From Monomorium pharaonis (Eukaryota; Arthropoda; Insecta; Hymenoptera; Formicidae), in contig NC_050467.1 in NCBI RefSeq assembly GCF_013373865.1, positions 9,112,795 to 9,176,794 on the forward strand: a DNA stretch of 64,000 nt, written 5' to 3'. The notes under the pieces are model-generated. The model was not told the DNA's origin. It made no database searches and worked only from the letters and a program-made list of their open reading frames with translations. Shown one piece after another: positions 1 to 10,448 of the stretch. Both the position numbers and the translations under genes were made by a program. How positions within the stretch are numbered: the stretch's first letter is position 1; every line of letters begins with the position of its first letter.

Positions 1-195
1 ATTTTTTTGTTATACCAGCGTTCGGCGTTAGTTTTTGTTCGGATGCCATGTTCAAAAAATTCCATTGCAAATGAATTCTGAAAGATTTGTCTCAACCTGG
101 ATATATCCACAACTGCCATATGAAAAACATTAAGCTTTAACTACATCTTATGTCTTTATTGTCTGTATTTACTTTTAGTTATGGTACTTATTTAT

Positions 196-715
196 GGGTC
201 GCATTCATTTGACCGACAGTTCACTTGACCGACACTTGGTCGACAGCACATTTGACCAACAATATCACTTAATCGATAATTACATGACCGACAAGTACAC
301 TTAACCGACACGATTATTTGACCGACAGTATCACTTAATCGACAATTACATGACCGACAAGTACACTTAACCGACACGATTATTTGACCGACAGTATCAC
401 TTAATCGACACCACTTAGCCGACACACTTGCTCCGTTTGGTCTGTGTATTTGGTCCGTGCGCATTTGATCCGTGCGCATTTGGTCTGTGCGCATTTGTTA
501 CTGTGTCCGTTTGTTACTATGCGCATCTGGGACTCACTCAGAGGAAGTGTGTCGGCCAAATGGTGTTGCTTAAGTGAACTGTCGGTCAAATGATCGTGTC
601 GGATAAGTGTACTTGTCGATCATGTAATTGTCGATTAAGTGATACTGTCGGTCAAGTGTACTGTTGGTCAAACGGTGTCGGTCAAATGAACTGTCGGTCA
701 AGTGTACTAGACCCC
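196..715. mobile_element. Non-autonomous foldback DNA element, 8-bp TSD
   Basis: The 520-bp stretch is flanked by identical 8-bp copies of TTATTTAT (188-195 and 716-723), and its ends are inverted (GGGTC at the left, GACCCC at the right). Both arms are built from short degenerate units of the type GACCGACAgTaTCACTTAATCGACA, reading one way on the left and reverse-complemented on the right. The middle has TTTGGTCTGTGCGCA-type units. The 8-bp duplication is typical of hAT and P superfamilies. No transposase is present. The short open frames over this region are repeat artefacts. Confidence 0.75.
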
Positions 716-723
716 TTATTTAT

Positions 724-2036
724 TCATGAGCTGATAAAGGGGGAGGGAGGTACTTTTTTTACCTCTTTTAATTTTGTCAATAACTGTCATATATGGAATC
801 AGTAACCACAAAAACAAAAAAAAGCACCAAGTATTTACAAGAAAATTTTTTTAGTTTTTAAGTTCACCATATTGGATCCACCATTTTGAATTTATGATAG
901 TTACATGTTTGTAACAGTCACAAAAATTTAATAACCACAATTATGAATATTATTAATGTAAAATATTACAGAATGTCGCTTTATGTTCATAATTTTTATT
1001 TTTAAATATATCAGTGCTTAATATAAAAGTATAAATATGTCTATACAATCCAACATAAGAATTTGTATTTTTCCTTAGAAATTGTAAAAACAAAATTTGT
1101 ACTTTCCCTTAAAAAGAGCAAAGACATTTCAATCTTTACTTTAAGGTAAAAAAAATTTAATTTTTTTGCAATTTTTTTCAAAACTGTATTATTGAGTCTT
1201 AAGTATATTAAGTCTTTGCCATTTTTATTTCTAAAAATACCAATGTTAAATAAAAATAAACTTATATGCCTTTAATCCAACACTATAATTTAGACAATAA
1301 CAAACTAAATATTTGACCAACAAATGTTAAACATATAGATTAAATCGCCTATTCGATGGGCAGCAGATTTTGGTGTTAAATAATAATTTTATTGTAAATT
1401 TTGATTTTCCTAGTTCATATAAACTGCGACCCGACACTTTTTGTCAGTCTTGAAACACAGTTACTAGCTAGATGCCAATGCTAAGAAGCATCTATAAGAT
1501 AAACCAAAAGAATAATACCGTAGGCCTCGATGGTCAAACTAGCTAAGACACCCACACAGAATGCAGGATTCAGGATCAAATCCTAGCCGATGTATTATTC
1601 TTCACAATAAATTATTGACACACATCTACAATTATAAATTATTTTTTCAGAGAAAAAAGAAGGGATCTCTCCATAGTTAATAAAAGTATACATGTTTAGT
1701 TTATTAATTTAAGCACTATGAAAATTTTTTAGCTTAAATAAATTTTGAGCAAAAAAAGTGTCTGTTTCAAAGAATGTTCCATATAGATTTTACTTCATTA
1801 ATTACATATTTATACAATATTTATTGCTTACATCATATGTATTGCTATCAAAATTACAGCAACTTTTAAAAGTTGCATTAAGATTAAATTGATTTTTTTT
1901 TATTAAATGTAAATTTTTATTAATAAAACAAATTAAAATAAAGTAAATAACAAAATTAATAAAATATATAATAAAGTAAACTCAGATAAAAAAACATGTT
2001 TCAGCTAAATCTGTGCAAATCTGTCATTATATACAT
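724..2036. other. AT-rich DNA without recognisable gene
   Basis: I see no coding exon here. The only structured piece is a weak tRNA-like segment listed separately at about 1518-1600. Confidence 0.5.
1518..1600 (+). repeat. tRNA-like / SINE-like segment
   Basis: A box-A-like stretch (TGGTCAAACTAGCTAAGACA, near 1529) is followed about 30 bases on by a box-B-like GGATCAAATCC (1573-1583). This spacing resembles the internal promoter of a tRNA-derived SINE head. No complete cloverleaf can be drawn and no SINE tail is evident, so the call is weak. Confidence 0.25.
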
Positions 2037-2045
2037 CACACACAC

Positions 2046-2561
<516 letters not shown>

Positions 2562-2868
2562 TGTTACGAGCGTCGCCCGGTATACTCCGCGACTGCGACT
2601 CAGCTGTCCTGAAGCCGATCGATATATTGATTTTACCGAGAGCGTTGTCAGTTGTCACGCTCTTGGCAACGCTTGTCAACAAGAGTCGAATCTCACAAGG
2701 GGACCTTACGGGTCATCGGTCATCGATTCTTTTCATACTTATAGGATTTGAAGATCAGTATCCGGACTTCAATTTCCTAAAGCAGTACGATGCGCTTCTC
2801 AAAAATACTCGAGAAAATCGATTTTGAAGATTTCCGATATCTTTAAGTACTGAAAATTTTGACCTATC

Positions 2869-2947
2869 GTCAGAGCCGCTCGTAGCCGAGCGCACAGAGC
2901 TCTAATTTCGTAATCGCGAAGTCGCTGGTTCGATTCTCGCTGTCCCC
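2869..2947 (+). repeat. tRNA-like module (left arm)
   Basis: The segment has a D-arm-like GCTCGTAGCCGAGC, a perfect box B (GGTTCGATTCTC) and a 7-bp acceptor-like pairing that is clear in the right-arm copy (GTCAGAG with CTCTGGC). The anticodon arm is degenerate. It looks like a tRNA-derived pol III promoter module captured in the inverted repeat, not a functional tRNA gene. Confidence 0.5.
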
Positions 2948-3566
2948 AATTTTTTTTTAATAAGTCAATGGAGTTTTTTTTTAATCCTATATCTTAACAT
3001 TTATCAAATTGAAATGCTAATTAATTATTAAATATTTATTCGTTATTTTTTAAATAAAAATTAACATCTTTTTATTTTTAATTACCACTTGCTTAAAAAT
3101 GCAAATATTTATAATAAATTAAAATTTGGTACAAAAATGGAAAAGGTCTTATTGTTAAATATAATATGATTATATGTATATATAAATGTTAAATATAATA
3201 TGATAATAAATAATATGAATAAATAATATTCAGTTATTTTATCGCTTACATTTTACGCTATATCTTTAACACGTTAGTCGGAGTTTACAAGTCAAGTTTA
3301 TTGTAAGTCGATCCTGGTCGATCACCATTCTCTCGCATCTAGTCGTGAACAAAGAACAGCCTTGCAAAAAGTGGGAGAAGTAAGGGTTCCGAGAGAGCAG
3401 ATGCTGTGCTATTCGTATTTTACCGTTAAATAAAAATAAAGAGATGTTCATTTTCATTTAAAAAATAACGAATAAATATTTAATAATTAATTAGCATTTC
3501 AATTTGATAAATGTTAAGATATAGGATTAATAAAAAACTCCATTGACTTATTAAAAAAAAATTGAG

Positions 3567-3644
3567 GCCAGAGCGAGAATCGAACCAGTGACTCCGCGCT
3601 TACGAAACTAGAGCTCTGTGCGCTCGGCTACAAGCGGCTCTGAC
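3567..3644 (-). repeat. tRNA-like module (right arm)
   Basis: Inverted copy of the module at 2869-2947. On the - strand the 7-bp acceptor stem GTCAGAG/CTCTGGC is intact, as is the box B GGTTCGATTC. The anticodon region does not fold into a standard 5-bp stem and 7-base loop. Confidence 0.5.
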
Positions 3645-3917
3645 AATAGGTCAAAATTTTCTGTACTTAAAGATATTGGAAATCTTCAAAATCGATTTTC
3701 TCAAGTATTTTTGAGAAGCGCATCGTACTGCTTTAGGAAATTGAAGTCCGGGTTCTGATCTTCAAATCCTATAAATATGAAAAAAATCGATGACCCATGA
3801 CCCGTAAGGTCCCCTTGTCAGTCTCGAGCCTTGTCGGACGCGTTCTGTATTGCTCGGAATAAAGCTGCCTGATTTTAAAGTTCTAAGTGTCTCTTTCATT
3901 TCCGCGGGCCCGCGCGT

Positions 3918-3921
<4 letters not shown>

Positions 3922-3975
<54 letters not shown>
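3922..3975. repeat. (TA)n microsatellite
   Basis: Pure TA repeat adjoining the right end of the solo LTR. The left LTR end also abuts TA repeat, so the LTR landed inside a TA tract. Confidence 0.9.
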
Positions 3976-3976
<1 letters not shown>

Positions 3977-4156
3977 CGGTAACAATTTGCCATGTATTTC
4001 AATGGTTTTGAACTGAAGTGATTTAGTATTTCATTCACATATAACTTTTAACATAACTGAATTAATTTTACAAATCATTAACTCCTAACTTAATTTAATT
4101 TTAAAACATGTTAACTTAATCTTGATAATATTTATATTTTAACAATTAAGTACATA

Positions 4157-4161
4157 ATTTC

Positions 4162-4213
<52 letters not shown>

Positions 4214-4214
4214 G

Positions 4215-4267
<53 letters not shown>
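4157..4267. repeat. (TA)n microsatellite with perfect palindrome
   Basis: TA repeat in two blocks. The first block is framed by AATTTCATATATGTATATG and its exact reverse complement (4157-4218), so this part can form a cruciform. Confidence 0.85.
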
Positions 4268-4271
<4 letters not shown>

Positions 4272-5830
4272 ATTCAGTAATTTTTTTTTCAAAATTTTCT
4301 TATAAATTAGAACAAATATTTCCAGAAATATTAAGAGTATTTAAAGTCTTATTTTTAGACTTGTTCAAATACATAAATTAGAAAATATTCTTAGATTTTA
4401 TAATATCTGAAAATCTTTAAACTTTTTGGATTTTATAAAATTATATTGCACTTTATAATTTATCAGAATATAAAATATTAATATACTTTCCAATTCATAT
4501 AAAAAAGTTTGATAAAAACTTTTCTAACCTGTGTATCTAAAAAATATTTAAAATTTGTATTAAAAATATATCTCAAATTTTTTCAAAAAAATTATAGTTA
4601 TAAAATTATAAAGAAATTCTGAAAAATTATATTTGCATAAGTTTTGAAAAACTGTGGAAAAAATACTTAAAAAATTTTACCAGGGAATGTATATAACAGA
4701 TTGACAATAGACTAACCTGTATTCTCGGGTTGCTGCAATGCTAGATATTCGACTTTTCCTAGTCGATTCATTTTGAAATTACCTAGTAAAAATCATATAA
4801 ACATTGTATCTTATTTATATATTATATTATACTTAAACATTATATTTTATTTAAGTTCTAAGTGTATAAAAACAATGTCTTCTTTAACCATTGTGTACAA
4901 ACTTGGGGTGTAACACCCCAGCAAAAATCTGGGCTCATTAATTTCTTAATAATTTCTTTGACTATGTTAAAATTAAAATTCTTCTTTGAAAACCATTGGA
5001 TTACCTTTTAAAAGATTCAAAAAATACTCAGAAATTTTTTCGACTCTTTATATATCAGTTTACACGTGGCAACCACAAAAAATATGCTGAAGTGCCTTAC
5101 ACCATGGTGCATTTTAATTTTCATGAAATTTGCACACAAAGGTCATTTTGTCAATTTAACAGATTCTCTAAATAACTTTCAAAAAATTGTAATGCTTAAG
5201 AGAAAAATCATTCCACTGAGAAATTCTAAATTGCAAAGAAAAAAAATATACTAAATATTCGGAAGCAGCTTAGAACGCTTAGTCCTTCCCCTTTCGCCAA
5301 AAAACATGTAATGTTTAATTCGTTTTGCGAGGGCATGCCTTTTATCTGCTAGATTTATTGTTTCTTATCAAAACTTAAAAAGATATATTTTATCAACATT
5401 TCAGGTGCTCGTATTTTAAATAATTTTCTTCTTAATACTTACCAAATAAATATTTCTTAAGAGGAAACACATCTACTTCTTCGAGGATAAACAAAATATT
5501 GTCTCTTCAATGCGGAGGAATGTATAAATAGTTGCAAAAATGATTTTTATGTTTGTCTCATTATCATATAAAACTAAATTTTATATACAAACTAATTACT
5601 TGTTAATAATATCACATGTCTTTATTAATATATTATTTATATTTCTAAAATGGCAGTAGAACACACCAATTGTAATTACAAACTTCAAACTTGTACAAAT
5701 AACGGTCGAGTACTCGAATGAGTAAGCTTAAAGCTCAGTGTTGCCAGATACTGGAGCAGAGATGAAGTACCAAACTAAAGAAATAGTAATAATACCAGAG
5801 ACCTAGTTTAGGGTGACTTTACATGCGGCA
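4268..5830. other. AT-rich DNA without recognisable gene
   Basis: No exon with credible splice sites was seen. One small palindrome, TGGGGTGTAACACCCCA, sits at about 4904-4920. Confidence 0.5.
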
Positions 5831-5833
5831 TAA

Positions 5834-5970
5834 GACCGGATCTACAATAGGTGTAGTAAGCTTTATGCCATAAAAAATTAACCAATTATATTTGATTATT
5901 CTTCTCATATTCGATTATAATTGGTCAATTTCTTATAGCATAAGACTTACTACCTATTGTAGATCCGGCC
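5834..5970. mobile_element. 137-bp MITE, TAA TSD (Harbinger-like)
   Basis: TIR G(A/G)CCGGATCTACAATAGG at both ends, flanked by TAA at 5831-5833 and 5971-5973. The 3-bp TWA-type duplication is typical of PIF/Harbinger elements. No coding capacity. Its right TAA is also the left TAA of the next element. Confidence 0.8.
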
Positions 5971-5973
5971 TAA

Positions 5974-6242
5974 AGGGCCATCTACAATGGAGAGTCGTAG
6001 GCCGTAGCAGTAGTCGTAGAAAATGTCTCCATTTCGTATTGCTTTACTGTTTACAGCCTACAGCAGACATTGAGCCAATTCATTGCGTGCTTACGATGAG
6101 CGTTGGGGCATTCGGGATTAGTTTTTGGTCGCCTTTCTTTGATGGCCGGATTGTATGTTATTGCTACGTCGTTTTTATTCTAGACAGCATTGCCGTAGTT
6201 TTAGTGCTGTTACGGCTAAAACACTCCATTGTAGATGGCCCT
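5974..6242. mobile_element. 269-bp MITE, TAA TSD (Harbinger-like)
   Basis: TIR AGGGCCATCTACAATGGAG/CTCCATTGTAGATGGCCCT, flanked by TAA at 5971-5973 and 6243-6245. It directly abuts elements on both sides, sharing one TAA with each. An open frame across it on the + strand is incidental. Confidence 0.85.
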
Positions 6243-6693
6243 TAAAGGCCCTCGCACATGAATTTCCGTAACCATAAGCATAAGACGTAACGTAAGAATT
6301 AGCCAATGGAATCAGAAGATAGAATAATTTAACCAATCATAGAACATCCATAAGATATTATCCGTAACAGTAAACATAAAATATAATTTGACCTATTATA
6401 AATGACTTTTAGAAGATAAAAGAAATAGAAAAAGAAATATATAAATAGTTGTGAAATGTTTTATTTATATTTTACAAAATATTAAAAGATTATTAATATA
6501 TAAAGATATACCTATATAAATATAGTTTATAATATAAAAGAGAGTTTAGCCTTGAACCCTGGACGGGTCGAGGCGCGAAAAAAAGTTTTAGGTTTTAGGT
6601 TAGATTAGATTAAGAAGAAAAAGAAGACATAGAAAGAATTAATGATGATTTATTGTATGGATGAGAATAACTTCGCACTAAATCGATTAATAA

Positions 6694-7103
6694 TGGCTTA
6701 GTTTACATCGTCAAAACCTTAGTACGCGTATTAAGTTTGGTGCGCACCAAAGCCTTAGTACGGGCGCGTTTACATCGAATGTACTAAGCATGTACTGTGA
6801 AAAATATAATACAAATTTAATTCATGTTGATGTCTCCTATTAAGACATTTTCACACCGGTTTTTAGATTTTAGCACTGAGGTTATGCTCAATTGCTAAAT
6901 TCTCTCTAAAATGCGTTTTATGCGTTTACATCGACATTTGTATCACTTGGTACGCGTATCAGTTTAGTACGATACTCCTACTTGATACGCTCGTACCAAA
7001 TTGATCCGGCAGCGTTTACATCGTGCGTACTAAATATTTAGTACGAATTTGATACGAATATGGTACCTGATACGCGTATCAAATGCACGATGTAAACTAA
7101 GCC
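6694..7103. mobile_element. 410-bp MITE
   Basis: TIR TGGCTTAGTTTACATCG/CGATGTAAACTAAGCCA. The interior has repeated GTACTAAG/TACGCGTATC motifs. I could not identify a convincing target duplication. Confidence 0.6.
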
Positions 7104-7214
7104 ACTAAGGAGTCTCCTGGATTAAATATGATATTGATATCCTCGTTATTTTCATTTTGTAATGCAATGTTAACTTTATCATTATTTGAAAATGTTTTCG
7201 CATATTCATAAATG

Positions 7215-7570
7215 AAAGAATCTGACAAAAAATGCGGCAGTCTGCCTTGTGAAACGAGATATTAATCGTTAAAGTTGACGACTTGACACTTGACAGGTCA
7301 ACCTGTCATACTGACAAAATAAATTCAACCCAAAGCATAAACAGTTCAATGCAAAGTATTATTCTTTGCTTTAACCAAAATATATTGTACTTTTTGTATT
7401 TATACTTGGTTAAAGCAGAAAATATATTCTCTGTTTTAATCAAAACTACAAACAGTTATAACTAAAGTTTTAGTTATAACTTTATAACAGATTTTATAAC
7501 CTATCATCAACTTTAACGATTAATATTTTGTTTCACGAAGCAGACTGCCACATTTTTTGCCAGATTCTTT
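7215..7570. mobile_element. 356-bp MITE with about 60-bp TIRs
   Basis: Left AAAGAATCTGaCAAAAAATG...GCAGTCTGC...GTGAAAC and its inverted partner at the right, continuing through ATTAATCGTTAAAGTTGA. The interior has a short tandem array of GCTTTAACCAAAATATA-like units. No coding potential. Confidence 0.6.
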
Positions 7571-8212
7571 TGTTTCGTGTCAAAACGCATCGAATGAACA
7601 AAAATTTATCGATATTCGAGGTGGAACCCGTATTCTAAATAATTATCATTAATAATTAGATTTATACTTTTGTGCAATACAGATCCGTATTATAATAAAA
7701 AAATTTTTACGCAATCACTCAAATTACATATAAATATACGTACTTTAATATTATTAAATATTAAATTATTATATAAATCAGATATGTGCGTATTATACAT
7801 ATCTCAATGCAATGAACATAAAGAATAAAGATGTGCCACAACTTTTTAGTAGCAATCACTCATGTACATATACACATATATCAATTCTTCGTAAGTAAAA
7901 ATTTCAACAGATTGAAATTTATGTTATGTTTAAATTTACAGCTATTTCTAATGTTACTGAGGTGTTCAGATCTATAGCTATTTCCTGATTGGTTCTTAAG
8001 CTTATGTTTACGTCTTAAGGTGCAATTTCATGCGAGCGAACAAAGCTGGCTTTTACCCCTTCTCCATCGATTTTCGTTAAAATGGCCGTTTTAGCGCATC
8101 TCAGCGAAGGCACGCTTAAAGTTCAACACAGTCGAACTTTACAGCAAAGCAACTATACCTGCTACTGTACGTTTGTAATATTTAAAGTACGCGATGTACT
8201 GACTATAATACT

Positions 8213-8569
8213 GGGGCTCTATTCTTGAATTTATTCGCAAGAGAAACGTATTCGCAAATTCTGTTCTTACAGAAAAGTTAGAAATTTATTGGCTATCGTA
8301 TGGCTTTCAACCAATAAACTTACAACTTTCTGTTAGAGCGAGTATTTGCGTATACGTTTCTCTTGCGAATGACTCCAAGAATCGGGCCCCTGGGGCTCCA
8401 TTCTTGAAGTCATTCGCAAGAGAAACGTATACGCAAATACTCGCTCTAACAGAAAGTTATAAGTTTATTGGTTAATAGCCATATGATAGCCAATAAATTT
8501 CCAACTTTTCTGTAAGAACAGAATTTGCGAATACGTTTCTCTTGCGAATGAATTCAAGAATCGAGCCCC
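8213..8569. mobile_element. Head-to-head pair of 178-bp MITEs
   Basis: Two copies of one element (8213-8390 and 8392-8569) with termini GGGGCTC...GGGCCCC and subterminal ATTCGCAAGAGAAACGTAT inverted repeats. The second copy is the reverse complement of the first, one T apart, so together they form a 357-bp imperfect palindrome. Flanking TSDs are too short to define. Confidence 0.7.
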
Positions 8570-8606
8570 TGATTATAATCCATTTTTATACGCAGTTAAT
8601 TACAGG

Positions 8607-9706
8607 CAGAGTTGCAAAATAATTTAATTATTGATTAATAATTGAATAATTAAATTAAAAATTTTTAATTAAATTTAGTTTAATTAAAAATTAAATTTCA
8701 ATTCTTGATTAAATAAAATTTAATTGAGAATTAAATTTTAATTCTTAATTAAATTTTGTTGTAATTAAAAATTAGATTTTTTTTTAATTGAGAAATGAAA
8801 TTTAATTTTCAATTACAACAAAATTTAATTGAGAATTGAAATTTAAATCTCAATTGCAACAAGATTTAATTGAGCATTAAATCTTAATTTTTAATTAAAT
8901 AAAATTTGATTGAGAATAAAATTTTAATTCTTAATTAATTTGTATTTAATTTTGAATTAAAACTTAATTATGAATTGGAATAAAATTTAATTAAAAATTT
9001 TTAATTTTTATTTAAAATAAATTTAATTCTTAACCGAAATAAATTTAACTGATCATCAAAATGTAATTCTTAATTAAATAAAACTCAGTCAATAATTAAA
9101 TTCTAATTCTCAATAAAATTATATCTCTCAGGGAATGAAATTTTAATTTTCAATGTAATTAAATTAAATTAAGAATTAGATTATAATTCCTTTTTCCGTG
9201 TAGCCAATGACAGTGTCGAAATGGGACACGACAGGCAGCGTTGCAAATAATAAATATTTTATTTTTTATATTTTATTAATTACATTGAAATTGAAAAATT
9301 AAAAGTCAATTAATTTAATTTTAAATTAAATCTTATTTAATTTAAAATTAAAATGTAATTTACAATTACAACAAAATTTAATTGAGAATTGAATTTTTCA
9401 TTACAGCAAAATTTAATTGAGCATTAAATTTAATTTTTAATTAAATAAAATTTAATTGAAAATTTTATTTAATTAAGAATTAAATTTAATTTTTAATTAA
9501 ACTTTATTTAATTGGTAATTAAAATTTAATTTTTAATTACAACAAAATTTAATTAAAAATTGAAATTTAATTCTCAATTAAATTTTGTTGTAATTGTAAA
9601 TTACATTTTAATTTTTAATTTAATAAGATTTAATTTAAAATTGACTTTTAATTCTTCAATTTCAATGTAATTAATTGAAATATTTAATTAATTATTTGCA
9701 ACTCTG
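8607..9706. mobile_element. 1.1-kb hAT-like non-autonomous element, TTAATT-rich
   Basis: Ends CAGAGTTGCAAA and TTTGCAACTCTG are perfect 12-bp TIRs of hAT type, and the 8-bp duplication ATTACAGG flanks both sides (8599-8606, 9707-9714). Nearly all of the interior is degenerate TTAATT/AAATTTAATT sequence that would be masked as low complexity. A second terminus-like CAGCGTTGCAAA at 9235-9246 suggests that one copy sits within another. Confidence 0.8.
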
Positions 9707-10066
9707 ATTACAGGTTTGGAACAAGAACAAGTTTTTGTTGATTGCAATGCTTATTGTATACAAATTCACAGTAAATAAACAAAAAGCCAGCGAAGACATA
9801 CTCCATAAAAAGATAGGAGTGGGGATAAAAAGCCAGCTTTTCTTCGCTCCATGAAAAGGAAGGAGGCGAATAGCGATAGCTAAGCGACGCTGCTTTTTAT
9901 TGGATGGGGAGGGGGTAAAAGCCAGCTTTGCTTCGCTCGCATGAAATTGTACCTTTATGCTTATGCTTACGGAAATTCATGTGCGATGGCCTTAATAATT
10001 GCCGGTCCATATCTATAAGGTCTATGGTTGAAACGGAACGCAGCCCTTATGTATATGCTTATGCGC

Positions 10067-10321
10067 TTATGCAAGTTTGTGTGGATATACCATAAGAAGG
10101 ATGGTGTTGCCGTTCTTCAATTTTCTCTGGAACAGTGCAACAAGCCTAGTAGATAGCATGGTAGATAGTGTGGTACGAAAGTGTATATGTGAGTTTTGAA
10201 TAAATGATAGATTTTGACGTATATCTTGAAAAGTGTTCTCGTTAGGTACATTTGTCATCGCGCTTTTATCTACGATAGAAGGCAAGCTGAAATTGCGATT
10301 ATTCGCCGGAATGTCGTACAT
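10067..10321 (-). CDS. Hypothetical ORF, divergent from Eps15
   Basis: From the ATG at 10321 the - strand is open for 84 codons (starting MYDIPANNRNFSLPS) to a stop at 10067, and the frame stays open upstream to about 10357. It starts only 101 bp from the Eps15 start codon, on the opposite strand. Base composition is less AT-rich than the surrounding intergenic DNA. No domain is recognised and no splice partner was found, so it may be a first exon of a head-to-head gene or chance. Confidence 0.25.
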   Translation of the reverse strand: MYDIPANNRNFSLPSIVDKSAMTNVPNENTFQDIRQNLSFIQNSHIHFRTTLSTMLSTRLVALFQRKLKNGNTILLMVYPHKLA

Positions 10322-10376
10322 TTGAAAACAATCTTCACGAAATGTTGGAATTGACAAAATTGTTAAAATCGTACAC

Positions 10377-10421
10377 TATCGATTGAGAGTCTGATTGGTT
10401 AAGGCAGTGCTTAACGCAAGT
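10377..10421 (+). promoter_or_regulatory. Probable Eps15 promoter-proximal region
   Basis: TATCGAT at 10377-10383 resembles an insect DRE element (TATCGATA), and ATTGG at 10394-10398 is an inverted CCAAT box. Both lie just upstream of the Eps15 ATG. No TATA box is evident. Functional use is inference. Confidence 0.3.
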
Positions 10422-10448
10422 ATGGCCGCCCTGCCGTCACCTACGCAG
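10422..10448 (+). CDS. Eps15: Eps15 exon 1
   Basis: Encodes residues 1-9, MAALPSPTQ, then donor CAG|GTACAT in phase 0. The start is placed here because the short peptide leads directly into the conserved VAGNHTAIYEAYY of exon 2, and the ATG is in a purine-rich context (CAAGTATGG). The exon is only 27 nt and would be missed by most predictors. Confidence 0.85.

Larger units (their letters stand above)
2696..3817. mobile_element. Long-inverted-repeat element with tRNA-like module in each arm
   Basis: The arms (about 2696-3058 and 3458-3817) are roughly 360-bp inverted copies at high identity. The ends are CAAGGGGACC/GGTCCCCTTG, flanked by the 3-bp duplication TCA (2693-2695, 3818-3820). Each arm carries a tRNA-like sequence. 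The 400-bp centre is AT-rich with no transposase. A second element with the same kind of terminus and a TTA duplication lies at 19701-20233, so the two may belong to one family. Confidence 0.75.
2562..3921 (+). mobile_element. Solo LTR interrupted by a DNA element
   Basis: The left piece (2562-2695) starts TGTTACG and the right piece (3818-3921) ends CGTAACA, a perfect inverted LTR terminus. The right piece contains GGAATAAAG, a polyadenylation signal, about 60 bases before the end. Removing the inserted element at 2696-3817 and one TCA copy gives a single LTR of about 235 bp. Both flanks are (TA)n, so a target duplication cannot be resolved. No internal retroelement sequence is attached, hence a solo LTR from unequal recombination. 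A gypsy or BEL/Pao origin is likely but not proven. Confidence 0.6.
8018..9954. mobile_element. 1.94-kb nested TIR element, TTA TSD
   Basis: TIR AGGTGCAATTTCATGCGAGCGAA...AAAGC(T)GGCTTTTACCCC at the left, its inverse at the right (GGGGTAAAAGCCAGC...CATGAAATTGTACCT). Flanked by TTA at 8015-8017 and 9955-9957. It sits inside the right TIR of the element at 6246-9992 and itself contains the repeats at 8213-8569 and 8607-9706. Confidence 0.75.
6246..9992. mobile_element. 3.7-kb composite TIR element, TAA TSD
   Basis: TIRs begin AGGCC(C/A)TCGCACATGAATTTCCG and are flanked by TAA at 6243-6245 and 9993-9995. The right TIR is interrupted by the nested element at 8018-9954. When that element is removed, CATAAGCATAA joins GACGTAAacaTAAG and matches the left TIR, which confirms the nesting. 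Other repeats inside lie at 6694-7103 and 7215-7570. No transposase frame is visible. Confidence 0.75.

Noticed and set aside
2869..2947. Functional tRNA gene
   Set aside because: No proper anticodon stem-loop; occurs as an inverted pair inside a mobile element.
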